A stretch of 64,000 bases of DNA from positions 20,725,513 through 20,789,512 of the forward strand of contig JAJEKV010000014.1 in NCBI GenBank assembly GCA_021234155.1, read 5' to 3'. Under the pieces are notes generated by a model. The model did no database searches and had not been told where the DNA came from. It saw only the letters and a list, made by a program, of their open reading frames with translations. Shown here piece after piece: positions 32,558-43,600 of this stretch. The position numbers and the translations under genes are program-made. This DNA comes from Isoetes taiwanensis (taxonomy: Eukaryota; Streptophyta; Lycopodiopsida; Isoetales; Isoetaceae). Position 1 is the first letter of the stretch, and each line of letters begins with the position of its first letter.

Positions 32558-34000
32558 TTATCTTTTTGTCCAATTCCTTAGCTGAGATTGATAAAAGTAA
32601 GAGCATCCACAAGCTTGACACTTGGCAGGGTTGAATCGGCCAGATTGATCAATGGCTTTACTGATCAGCCCACGCTTGGCATCCATGTTTTGGATACATG
32701 AGCAACCACAGTTACAATACTCGCTATGGTAAACAACAGGGACAGCTCCGAATTGATCGAGCCACATAGCATTCATGAGAAAATTGATTATGTCCCACTT
32801 GAGCATCTTCAGTCCGATAAGAATGTTGTCTGCACAAATGACAAAATGAGCTAATGAGTTGAGAAAACCTCCCTAACCCAAGAGATATCATAATTAGTTT
32901 GATGTATGACAGCATAATATTGCTAGATCTTGTGCTTTCCTCATCCTCCATAGGAGAAGGTAGATTCTCCAATCATTTGACTTTTGAGGAAACAGAATAT
33001 CCACTAGAGAAGTGGTGGATTTGAAATTTCTCTGCTACTAACTCTAGCACCCATTCTGTCCAAAGGCATTCTTTGAACAAATGGTCTTCATCCTCTGCAG
33101 CCTGTAAACACATCTCAGACAAGTTAGAGGCATGCATATTTAGTCGATATATTTTGGCATTTGTTGCTAAGATTTTGTGCCAAAGTTGCCAAATGAAGGA
33201 CTTGATCCTGGGATTGATGTGAGAGTTCCATAAGAACTTCAAATTAATGGAACATATACCAGCAAAAATATCCCATTTAAGATGGATGGAAATAGTAAAA
33301 CCACGGCCCTTTTTTACCGTATACGCACGCTGCGATACCATTGGATGTCTTGGTTGTGCCACATGCCTTCGATTAAAGTATCTTTGATGGCTTGACATAG
33401 CATGGCATGGTCATCTCCTAAATCCCTAAGAACATAATTTTTGAGTTCCAAGAGTACATATTACATACCTCTTTCCAAGCCCTAACCCATTTCTTAATAA
33501 TTCCTAGAATGTTGTTAGGTACAGTGAAATCAAAATATAAACTATAAGGGAGAAACATTCTTACATTCCTTCAACCAAAGGGATGGCATTTGAAAAGATA
33601 ATGCCTTATGATATGGGAGACTAGATGGTTGATCAAGTTGTGCTCTGCTCTATAAATGTATTTGGCAACCAAGGCAGTTCCCTGTTTTTTTTTTTTTTTT
33701 TGAGTGAATGGGGTTTTTTTCATTAATTATAGAAAAAGGTACAACATAGTGAGTAAACCTTTATAGATAGGCTACTCATAGTAAAGTAAACAAATGAACA
33801 TAAGTGAAAAGGTGCTGCTGTAAGCACATATATGTAATATGTTGACAAAAACAGTAGTGAACTGTAGAAAATAGTGCTGCTACTAAGTGCATTAGCAGCA
33901 TAAGTGAACATACTTATCAGAGCAGTTCCTGCAGAGAAAGAGTAGATGTTAATAAGCTGTAGATATTATATGCTAGTCTGTTTAGAGCCAAAAGGGATAA
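32558..34000 (-). pseudogene. LINE C: L1-like ORF2 C-terminus, interrupted
   Basis: The minus strand from about 33950 reads ALVAKYIYRAEHNLINHL, parallel to ALAGKYIWKSLF in LINE A. After frame breaks come FLWNSHINPRIKSFIWQLWH, the zf-RVT domain (KIYRLNM, CLQAAEDEDHLFKECLWTEW). The frame 32558-32806 may be further 3' sequence. A 237-bp insertion (33685-33921) splits the element. EN and RT core domains are absent here, and multiple frame changes make it inactive. Confidence 0.75.
33685..33921 (-). mobile_element. Short 5'-truncated retroposon with poly(A) tail and target duplication
   Basis: Read on the minus strand, this 237-bp insert ends in CATTCACTC followed by a 17-base poly(A) (33701-33685). 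It is bordered by GCAGTTCCCTG (33674-33684) and GCAGTTCCTG (33922-33931), an imperfect 10-11-bp target duplication. Tail plus variable duplication is the mark of target-primed LINE or SINE insertion. Its host is the older LINE C sequence. No coding region is left; source family unknown. Confidence 0.65.
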
Positions 34001-34468
34001 GTGCTGGTCACTGATTTGGGATGGTGGGATGATTTATGTGAAAGTGGTAGGAATTCGTGAATTCATGGTGAGCTCGAAAGTTTGGTCAAGTATGAGAGTT
34101 CGCCATTTCCCGCTTTAGCCTGATCAATCAATGTCGCATTAGTAGTGGACATCAGAATTATTAAGGTGCCATATGCATCCGCCCCCCTGTAATGGTAGTA
34201 GCATTCCCTCGTAATACTCAAATTGCTGATTTGTCATTCTTTGCTGTTAATCTCCATGAACCACCATATCTCGTGCATTAAGTATGTGCCTCTCGCAAAA
34301 TTCCATAGCCCAATCTAATTCTACACATCGTATGTCAATTATGTCTATATCCGTGATCCCTCTAATCGGCTCGCCCACATATCATGTGTATATTGTATGT
34401 CATGTACAAGCCTCTCGCCTCGAAAAGTCTCGTACTCTGCGCAGCTCCAATCGGGTACCAAAGTCTCG
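34001..34468 (-). other. Probable 3' region of LINE A
   Basis: Lies just after the last ORF2 fragment of LINE A on the minus strand and shows no coding signal. It is taken as LINE A 3' UTR. The exact LINE A terminus and its tail are not visible. Confidence 0.35.
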
Positions 34469-37400
34469 CTAAGGCTGCTCATGTAATCTAGGAGAAATGC
34501 ATTGAGTGTCAAGAAGTAAATCATGACAATTTAATTTGAACAATCTATGAGCTCCTATGAATTGACCTATATTTAACCATTGTGTATCTAAATCATCTTT
34601 ATGTAAGTGTTTTTTGATCGGTGGCCACCATCTCAATGTCATATATAACTTGAGATTTAATCCAGAACATAGATATTTGTTTTCCTCCATATTGGCACCT
34701 GTTTCTATGTTTCCACACATTCCATAATGCAATGCAACATAAAGTATTCTTATAAGCATCATCATTCATCATAAATTCAAGTAAAGTAGCAGGACAATTT
34801 ATATGAAAAGTATTTTCAAACCATTCCCAAAAACTAGTAAGCTTTATGTACCAAATATGTGCTCCATGGATTCAACATATCCGCAATCAAGAGGGCAGTA
34901 AGGATTAACTGAATTTGTTGCAGAGTTGGAGTGCCTTGAGATAATTTCCAGACATGGCACACTTTTATTTGCAATTAACCAAGCAAAATAAGAAATTTTG
35001 GGGGGGGTAGGAGAGCCGATATTCTTGAACAACCGAATGCAATGTCATCCGAAAAGGTCCCAATAGATCTTAGATTTAGAAGGTACATGAGGCTTATTTA
35101 AACAAGTATAAACCTTGGATACATTGTAACTTGGTTTACCACAGAGGGTCCATTCTCAAGCAAGAATAGGATTGTGGTGAAAGTTGACATTGCCAATTCT
35201 TTTGTATGATGAATCAGATATCATTTTATCCGAGGAACTGCCTCTGATTCGATTTTTAAGATTGGTCCAGGAGATCCACCTTGTGTTTTCCCAAAGATCA
35301 CCAAGATGCAAAATACCATAGGACATCCATTTTTTATAAAGCTTTGGGTGGTTTATGGCCAGAGGTGTAGTATTATCTCTGGAGAAATTGGGATTCCAGA
35401 ATAAACTTGTGTTGGAGTGACTGTACTCAATAGCAGAAATATCAAAGGTTTTGTGTACCTTGTTCCAAGCTTGAATGAAACTTTTCATGAGAGGAGAAGT
35501 ATTAGGGGCAGGTTTCAAAGTTGTGAAAGCTGAGGAAGGCAAGCTATGACTGATGGAAGGATGCCTCTTGGGGTGACTGCAGGATGTACCAATATTTAAT
35601 GAAGACCATGGCTGGATTGTTGTGACTGAATAATGATTTCCAGATGTACTTCCCAGCTAAGGCATAGCCCTGAAGGATCAAATTTTTGCATCCAAGGCCA
35701 CCATGTATCTTGCTTCTGGTGATAGTGTTCCAGTTAACCATGTGATGATTCTTCCATATAAAGTTCCTTACAATTCTCTCAATTTGCTGGTAAATGCATT
35801 TGGGAGCCAAAAGAGCCGAGGAGTAATATATGTAAGAGGCAAAGAATGATCGAAGTTAGCAATTCATCGCTTTCCCCGCCAGAGAGAGACAATTGCCATA
35901 ATTGCCTAATTTCTTTTCTCGATTCTCAGAACTATAGGAGACCATAGCTCTTTTAAACTAGGATTGAGTGACAGAGGCATACCTAGAAGGCTTGTTGTTT
36001 CAGTTGATCTGATGCATTTGATACCTGCAATGTTATCAGTGTCCATGTCACCAATGATGGTACATTTATTTAGATTCAGCTGAATGCCAGAAGCAGCTCC
36101 AAAGATGTGAATTATGTGGAGGAAGTTGGCAATGATGCTAGGATCATTCTTGAGAAAGCTGAAAGAGTCATCTGCATATTGGAGAATAGACAGATTGGTT
36201 GTATTGTCAGGAAGATTAAGTCCAATAATATTCCCCAAGGATTGATGGTAGTTGATCACTCTAGTTAACATCTCAGCAACAGCCAGAAAGAGATATGGTG
36301 CAAGGGGACATCCCTGTCTCACACCTCGAGCAAGAGGGAAAAAATAGCCAGGGGAACCATTGACAAGAACAGTTGATTGAGATCTAGAATTTAAGCCCAA
36401 AATAAGCTTAATAATCTTATCACTGAAGCCAAGCTTTTGAAGAGAGAATTCTAGAAAGTTCCATCTAACAAAGATCAAAAGCTTTTGAGAAATCTAGCTT
36501 GAGCAAAATGCGCTTTGCTTAGTGAGATTATTCCAATGCATTCCCTCCATGGCTGCAATGTAGTTATCGAGGATGAATCTGTTGGGGAGGAAGGCGATTG
36601 ATTCGAATGATAACCCCTTGGAGATGAGATTTGACCCCCGTTGGCTATGATTTTGGCAATGCACCTTATAAGTGGAGTTTGTCAAAGAAATAGGCCTCCA
36701 ACCGAGAAGGATTGTGGATTGTCAACCTTAGGAATTAGAGTAATGAGGCCAGATGAGAGAGAAGGATGAAGGTGGTTTGAGTTCCAGAAACCTTTGATCA
36801 TATGCACAAAGTCATCTTTAAGAGTTTCCCAAAATGTAATAAAAAATTCTGGGGGTAACCCATCAGGACCTGGGCTTTTACCTTTTGCAAGACTTTTTAA
36901 AGTGAAGAAAATCTCTTCAGCATTTGGAATAGACTCCATTGCAGGGGTCATGACAATGGTGCTTTGCGGAAGATCATTATTTTCAACCAGATCAGTAAAA
37001 GATTTAGCTTCTGCAATTTGGACATGATTGTCTCTGGGCTGGGAGAAAATATTAGCATAATTTGAGCAAAAAAAGTTGGAAATTTCTTTTTGATCAGTAA
37101 TGGTATTATCATTTCCATCTTTGACTGAGATAAGTTGATTTTTCAGAAGCCTAGACTTAGCAACTCTATAGAAAAACCTTGAATTCCCATGATCCATGTG
37201 AGATAGGTATTTTAGTTTACATCTGATAGATGCACCTTTAGCTTCCAGCTCTTCAATGGTTTTAATTACCATTTCCAGATTTCCTTCTTGTCTATGAAGA
37301 TCAATGTTGAAGGGGTCTTCTTGCAGATTAATTCTAACCTCCTTCATTTTCTGCAAATAAGATTTCTTTTCTGCCTGCTTAATCTCATGAAGATTCTTTG

Positions 37401-38301
37401 ACCATTGCTTAATCCAGGCCTTTGATTTTTTAATGTTGTCATAGAAAGTTCTCATGGAGTTTGTAGATCTGACCTTGGGTAGAGAAGTGTAAAAGGCAAT
37501 GAAATCTTTACAGAAGGATTCAGAATCTAGGAGTGAGCAGTTTAATTTAAAGGGAGTGTTTCCATGCCTTTTGATAGAGAGCATAAGATTAGTAGAAAAG
37601 AATTGAGGCTGGTGATCAGATATTGAAGTACACTCATCACTGTATACCAAGCAGTTATTCCAAATCTCATTATGAGTGTTATTTATGTAAAACCTGTCAA
37701 GTGCACAATATATACTGTTGTTCCCTTCTTGCTTATTAGACCATGTGTAGATTGAGGTGGAGGATGGGATATGTTGAAGAAAATGGTCTGCCGAAAGCAT
37801 TTGATCCCACCGAAGTTCTTTCAACAGAGGACATGTTGAGATTTTTGCCAATTTTCAAATCCCGTGTGGGAGTGTTATTGAAGTCCCCCGCCAAAATCCG
37901 TATCACGCAGTCTTGGGATGCAATGTGATTGTTGATCTTGAGCCAAGTGTTAGCTCTAAGTCTAGACTCAGTGGAGGCATAGACATTTATCACACCAAAT
38001 TTAGAGTCATTATGTTTAAAAATTACCGATTGCCGTGATCCGCAAGGGCTAGTGTAAACGTAAATATGAGTAAGGTGTCTCCATATAATGCAAAGCCCTC
38101 CCCGAGGTCCCAGGTTGCTTCAATCCATGTGGAGGAAAAACACGGGCCAATCCAATCTGAAAGATTGGAGCACTCAAAGCCGGGGAGCCTAAGCTCAAGA
38201 AGAAGAATGATATGCAGATCATAACTCCTAATTTGGGAGATGGCTCTTCTCCTTTTAAGGGGGCCTTTTATGCCTCTTAGATTCCAGCTAAGAATCTTCA
38301 T
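34469..38301 (-). pseudogene. LINE A ORF2: endonuclease, reverse transcriptase, zinc-finger end
   Basis: A nearly complete L1-type ORF2 read right to left. From the APE endonuclease: MKILSWNLRGIKGPLKRR (start 38301), ILAGDFNNTP (about 37880), ISDHQPQFF (about 37620). RT follows: KGKSPGPDGLPPEFF (about 36870), LITLIPKVDNP (about 36740), AFLPNRFILDNYIAAMEG (about 36570), ARGVRQGCPLAPYLF (about 36310), LQYADDSFSFL with the catalytic YADD (about 36180). A zf-RVT end, KISYFAWLIANKSVPC with CPLDCGYVESMEHIF, lies at about 34870-35010. A 389-codon stretch (37851-36682) remains open. Frameshifts or stops separate the pieces near 38020, 37740, 36680, 36490, 35890, 35545 and 35150, so the copy is dead. 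Confidence 0.9.
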
Positions 38302-39090
38302 GGCAATAATTTAGGAGAGGCAACCTTGGGAGGAATCAATGTAGTCTGGCAGCTTTTTTAGATTTAAGCCAGTATTAGCATTAGTCAGGGGTGTTATGAA
38401 GCGCACTTAATTATATTTACCCTTTTTCTTTTTGACCTTTTTAGCAAAGAGGGTCGCCAGAAGTCTTATCTTGATGAGTAGTGAGGTAAATATCATTATC
38501 CCGCAGGCTATCAAGATTTGAAAAATGATGAGAAAGGGTATTCTCTTTGTCAAGATCTAAATCTTTGAGTTTATGTGTGCGCACAATTTATCCGAAAGTG
38601 AGAGCATTGCCAAAATTTGGATTTTGCAAAGACTCTTTCCGCTGTGTAGTCTCCATAGAAGTATTGTTGATGGAATCAGGTACAATGTTATCCCTATTAG
38701 GATTAGTGACATTCAAATTAATTTCAACATTTGAAATGGAAAGATCTTGCCCGGGATTAATTTCTTTGGAGGTGTGTTGAATCTCGACATCCCTTTTGAG
38801 AAGAATCGCTTGTTTCTCCTTATCATGCCGACATTGTACTCCTAATACCTCGGTTTGTTCCTCGAAGTCTCGCAGACACCATAAACTTTGTTCCCAAACA
38901 TTTGATATGTCCTTAGCCTTTTCATATCGTCTTTCAAGTCAACTGACATATTTTCGGGGATTCTCGCACCTTAATGCGTCACCTTATCCAATGCTATGTC
39001 CGCCACTATAGCTGCCTCTAATTCGTGAATCGGCCGAGCTATCTCTGGGAAATGGCTGAATTTTTTGGTGAATGAGAATATGAGTGTGAA
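38302..39090 (-). other. ORF1-ORF2 spacer of LINE A
   Basis: No clear coding motif remains between the ORF1 pieces and the ORF2 start. Short plus-strand ORFs here are antisense to a decayed LINE and are not called. Confidence 0.35.
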
Positions 39091-41533
39091 GTGTCATCGA
39101 GTCAAAAAGCGAGGAGGGTGGTCAGTAAATTTCATTTTCGTGAAAGTGTAGTGGTATGAGGGATAGGGTGAGTGGCTGATGTGTTGGGGGCTGAGTGTGA
39201 TGGGGGTTGGCAAGTCGAGACCTTTGCATATAACATCCGCAGAATTATCAACATCTTCTTTCGATATGTCCGCAAGTATGGCAAAGGAGTTTGACACTTC
39301 TATGTCACCGAGGTCACCGGCCAATATCTGCAGCAGGTTCATTGTTCTGGATATCCATGTTTTGAGAAGGGACTGGTGCACTTGTGCATCCAGGTTGAAT
39401 GTATCCTTCAGTGTAATCAGTACCTTTTTCATTAATTAATGAAACTCCATTCAAACCTTCGTCCCGCTTATATTCTCCGGTGTAGTTGAGAGATCGAGAC
39501 CATTTTGTTCCCATTTGGAATACCTCGAGAAATTTTGCTTGATGAAAGTTGATGGCTGGTGTTACTCTTGGAGTCCTTCGTGATTTTTGATAAGGTTCTA
39601 TGAAGATCAATTCTTGGAGGCGTATGGTGCCTTGCCTTTAACATTTAGCATGTTTTTGTTATGCTCAATGTTTGCTTTGTTAATTTGAGAAACACCTTGA
39701 GATGATACCTTTGTCGACTCAACTTGAAGCTTATTTGTCAAAGTAGGCTTTTCCATATCAACAAATTGGTCGATTTTCCTTGATGAATATTCCCTTGTTT
39801 AAAACCTTAATTCCCATTTGCTTGTCATATGTTGATGTTCGAATGAAAACCCGGAATTATCGAGAGTTCATGATTTTTCGTTGTACCAAGTTCTTGACTT
39901 CCCTATGCTTCTGAATTCTTCTAGCAATCGCCATTTACCTTGCTCCATTCCTTTTTGAGGAAGAGGAACATTTTGAACCTGGTATGTTGGTGCCCTCATT
40001 GTCGCATGGTGATTGATTTGTTTGGATTGCTCAGGGGTAGCAATTCCTTTTTCATGAAGATCCTTGTGAGTTGTTTCCTTGTGAGGAAGGAAACATTCAC
40101 TGCCAATCTTATGTCTAGAGTTACAGCTCTGGCAATGATTTGGTAAACCTACCCATCTAAGTTGTAAGATAGATGTCTTCCCAAAGAAGTCCAAGAATGA
40201 TATGGCAGTAGGGATGACTTTGGTAATGTCCAACTGAATGAAGCATTTGGGAGGTTTGAATGAGGAATATTCTGCGGTAAGGTAAGTGCCAATGGAATTG
40301 AAAATGGAAGAGAAACAATCTTCATTCCAAAGAATTGGACTTAACTCACTCATAGTGACGTAAGCAATGTGGTACTTTTTGAATTCATTTAGAGGCATGG
40401 TGGCATTCCATTTTAAGAAAGATACTTGGAAGGTGTCACGTGTAGTGAGGCCAAGCTTCCAATAAATAATTCGAGGTCCTTGGGCAGCCACATTCCACCA
40501 TAATGTAGGGGAAGTTTAACCAGTAAATAGAATTAATGACAATACCCTTATGTAGCCTCAAAAGATGATCCCAGAGCTTTTCTATTTTTAACCCAATGTA
40601 ATCCACTTTGACAACAACAAAGAACCTTTGATAAAGATTCAATTTTGGAAGCAATTAAGGGTGAGTTCGGTGAATACCTCCGAAAAAGCCGCGGTATTTG
40701 TAGGGGCTCTTGATTGTTGGTATTCAAACTCAGTGGCTAATTGTTCATCCGAGATGATTGGTTGTGCTGGTCGAGGAAATAAAGGTAATGGTATCCCGTT
40801 TGCATCCAATCTTGGTAATGTTTGAGATCCCCTTTGATCCGAGAGACGAGTGTCCGATTCGAGCAAAATGGCTGAAATGATGCATATCTTTTGGCAGAGG
40901 TTCTTGGTTAGCAAAATTCCCAAATTTGATAATTTTAGATGGATCAAGATGGAATGCACTTAACTGAGAGAGAAGAGCGTCCCTTTGAGCAGCAGGAAGG
41001 AGCATGAAATTGTGAAGGATCGAAAGTGAATTTGAATTTAGGGTTGGCGGGCCATGAAAAAAGTGTATTTTTGGGGAAAATTCGCCATAAATGCAAAAAA
41101 TGAAGGGGAGAAGGTCGTGCCGGGGGCTAGGGAGGCTAAAGAAGTGGGAATGAGATCCTAGAAAGAAATCTATCTAAGAGCTTAAAAGGATAGAAATACC
41201 ATAAAATTGCCAGAGGTACTCAAAAACATGGATTGAATCATTCTGAGAAAATTTTAACCATAATTTTGTTTTCTGACCATCCACAATGTACCCAAGAGTT
41301 GCGATTCTTTGAGATGTTCTTTTTGCCCTGCGGAATTCTAGCACCCAAGCCTCAATCATCTCGGCTTCAAATTCATCTGAAGATGGTACAATTGAATATT
41401 CTGATTCAAACAGATAATCTGGGAAGAATTGGTTGAGAATAAGACTGTCCCAGAGATCGGAAGATGATCCCCTTAGAAAACCACAAGTAATTCGCTGCTC
41501 CTGTTTCAGAATGACAAAAAATTTCCCATCCAT
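39091..41533 (-). pseudogene. LINE A ORF1 (Gag-like, zinc-knuckle) and 5' part
   Basis: Minus-strand pieces upstream of ORF2. 41533-41174 opens with MDGKFFVILKQEQRITCGFL and may be an N-terminal part or separate 5' ORF. 41005-40745 starts MLLPAAQRDALLSQL. The best piece, 40491-39868, contains a DUF4283-like stretch ending LRWVGLPNH, then CQSCNSRHKIGSEC (about 40135-40095), a CX2CX3HX5C variant of the zinc knuckle typical of plant LINE ORF1 proteins. Family role: nucleic-acid binding in the retrotransposition RNP. Frames change at least three times. Relative order (ORF1 then ORF2, same strand) supports one element of about 7 kb. Confidence 0.7.
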
Positions 41534-41888
41534 GTGAAGCTTACAGCAAGGAGAATCTGAAGATTGCTTGGCCTCTACAAAGCCAGCAATGAATTCTCTT
41601 GTAAATCCTTCTCAAATGCTTAGATCCATGTATAATTTCATCAAGAAAAGGTTTGAATCGAATGAGACAAAGAATTCAAGAAAAATGGCGCTCCTTTGCT
41701 GACGTGGCATATTTCTCTCCTCAAGTCCCTGTTTCTCAATATCTATGGCTCCAAAACCTCCATCTGTCCTCTCTTTACAACATTAACTAGAACCCAACAT
41801 GTTAAGAAGAAATAACAGAATTGGCAATAATGATCTTTCCAACTATTCAAAAGGTCAACCTCTCTACTGAATTTATCAATAATACTAT
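41534..41888. other. Junction between LINE A and LINE B
   Basis: No ORF with motifs. It lies between the 5' end of LINE A and the truncated 3' side of LINE B. It may contain the LINE A 5' UTR; the joint cannot be placed. Confidence 0.3.
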
Positions 41889-43600
41889 TCAAAAGCCCAC
41901 TGGCATTAGTTCTAAAAGTAAAGAGATATTAGATTTCGTGGTAGGAAGTAAATACTCACATCCAAGGCTCTGAACAGTTTGCTTCCCTCCTACCTGATCA
42001 CGAGCCATGAGCTTGGATTTTATTGGATTGATCTTACATCCAGAACAATTGTCAAATTTTTGTAGAATAGCTTGAGTATTGAGGATGGATTGATTCTCCA
42101 TCTTAATGAAGAAGAAAGCGTCATCTACAAAATGGGCAATGCTCTTCATAAAAATGTGGGAGCTTTAGACCTGTGGTCATATTGTCTTGGGCAGCAGACC
42201 TAAAAGCACCATTAAGTGCTTTCATTACAATGCGGAAAAGAAAGGGTGCATAGAGGCAACCTTGTTCAACATCTTGATTTCAAAGAATGGGCTGCATTCT
42301 CCATTTGTAAACAGAAAACCTTGAATTTTTAAGAATAGCCAAAAAATTACTTATTTTCTCTTGCGAGAATTCCACCTTTTAGTAGCAGTTGATAAGAAAA
42401 CTCTAGCTGACTGTATCAAAGGCTTTGATGATGTCTAGCTTAAGAGGATCAATATTCCGATTGGGCTCCTTGGTCCAATGCATACCTAGAATGAATGTTG
42501 CAACATTGTCAAGGATGGATCTGTCTTTTGGGTTTGGGTATTAGATATGATCTGGTTCAAAATTGGTTTTAGTAGAGCAGCAATGGAAGCATAAATGATC
42601 TTTAAATGACAGTGTTGAGAGAAATGGGCCTATAGTCAGAGAAGAAAAGAGGCTCCTCAATTTTGGGGATAAAAGTAATGAAGCTAGTGTTGATTATGCA
42701 ATCTAAGGTTTTAAGCAGCAGGAACTCATTATACATATTAATAATTGTAGGACCGATAATTCCCCAAGTTTTTTTTTTTTTTAATTCAGCTGGAAGTCCA
42801 TCTAATCCAGGGTTCTTACCATTGTCCATACCTTTGATATTCGACCAAACCTCTTCATTAGTGAATGGTGCAGTCTTAGAATCATTGTGTTGGTTCTCAA
42901 CTATTCTCTGGAGTTTGATAAAACCATCCACATCTGCCTCTGTTACATTTGGAGTAGTTCCTATGATGCCCTTGAAGTGGCTTGTAGCAGCTCTTTTTTA
43001 TTCTAAATTTTCAGAAATATTAGAACCATCCACCTGCACACTATAAATCTGATTTTTCTTAGTTCTACATTTGGCTTTGATGAAAAAGTATCTAGAATTA
43101 CTTCTTTCATCTTCTTTGAGCTCTCTGATCTTGGCTTTGAGCTGCCATTATTTAGCTATGCTTATTTCTTCCCTCTCAATTGAAAATTTCATGTTATTTT
43201 GCTGGTCTAGAGGTGTCTGTTGGAGTTGATGTCTTAAAGCTTCCAAGTGCTGTTGTTATTGCAAATGAATTTGCTTTTCCCAAACCTTGAGCCAATTTTT
43301 AATAATTTTTGCAATTCTGATCCCCCAATCCATCCAATCAAATTGAGTAGTTGGCTTTGGAATGTTATTATAAACCTATTAAAATTCGTGAAGAAAATCA
43401 ATGTGGTCAAGAAGAGCAGTATTGAGCTTGAAAAAGGAGTTCCTCTTGGAGTTCGCAATGCTACTTCTAATCTCAAGGAGCCGGAGAAATGGTCAGATAA
43501 AGTGAAGGCATTTAAATTGGAGACTCTACCATATTGATTCCACAAGTTTTCACTAACATAAAAAGGGTCATGAAGATAATGAATAGGATCATCAATCATT
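41889..43600 (-). pseudogene. LINE B: partial ORF2 (endonuclease end and RT)
   Basis: Minus strand pieces in LINE order. NLNAFTLSDHFSGSLRLEVA (about 43520, endonuclease SDH box) comes first. Then NEEVWSNIKGMDNGKNPGLD with GLPAELKKKKTWGI and ITFIPKIEEPLFFSDYRPIS (42931-42602, RT block 1-2), and finally IAHFVDDAFFFIKMENQ (about 42140), where the catalytic YxDD is FVDD, an atypical residue for this position. CSGCKINPIKSK follows. The domain order agrees with L1-type ORF2, diverged from LINE A. The C-terminus and zf-RVT are missing, probably lost where LINE A lies. Confidence 0.8.

Noticed and set aside
33685-33701. Simple poly(T) run
   Set aside because: Its flanking target duplication and adjoining sequence show that it is the poly(A) tail of a minus-strand retroposon.
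36794-37027. Plus-strand ORFs within LINE A
   Set aside because: They are antisense to the clearly conserved minus-strand reverse transcriptase.
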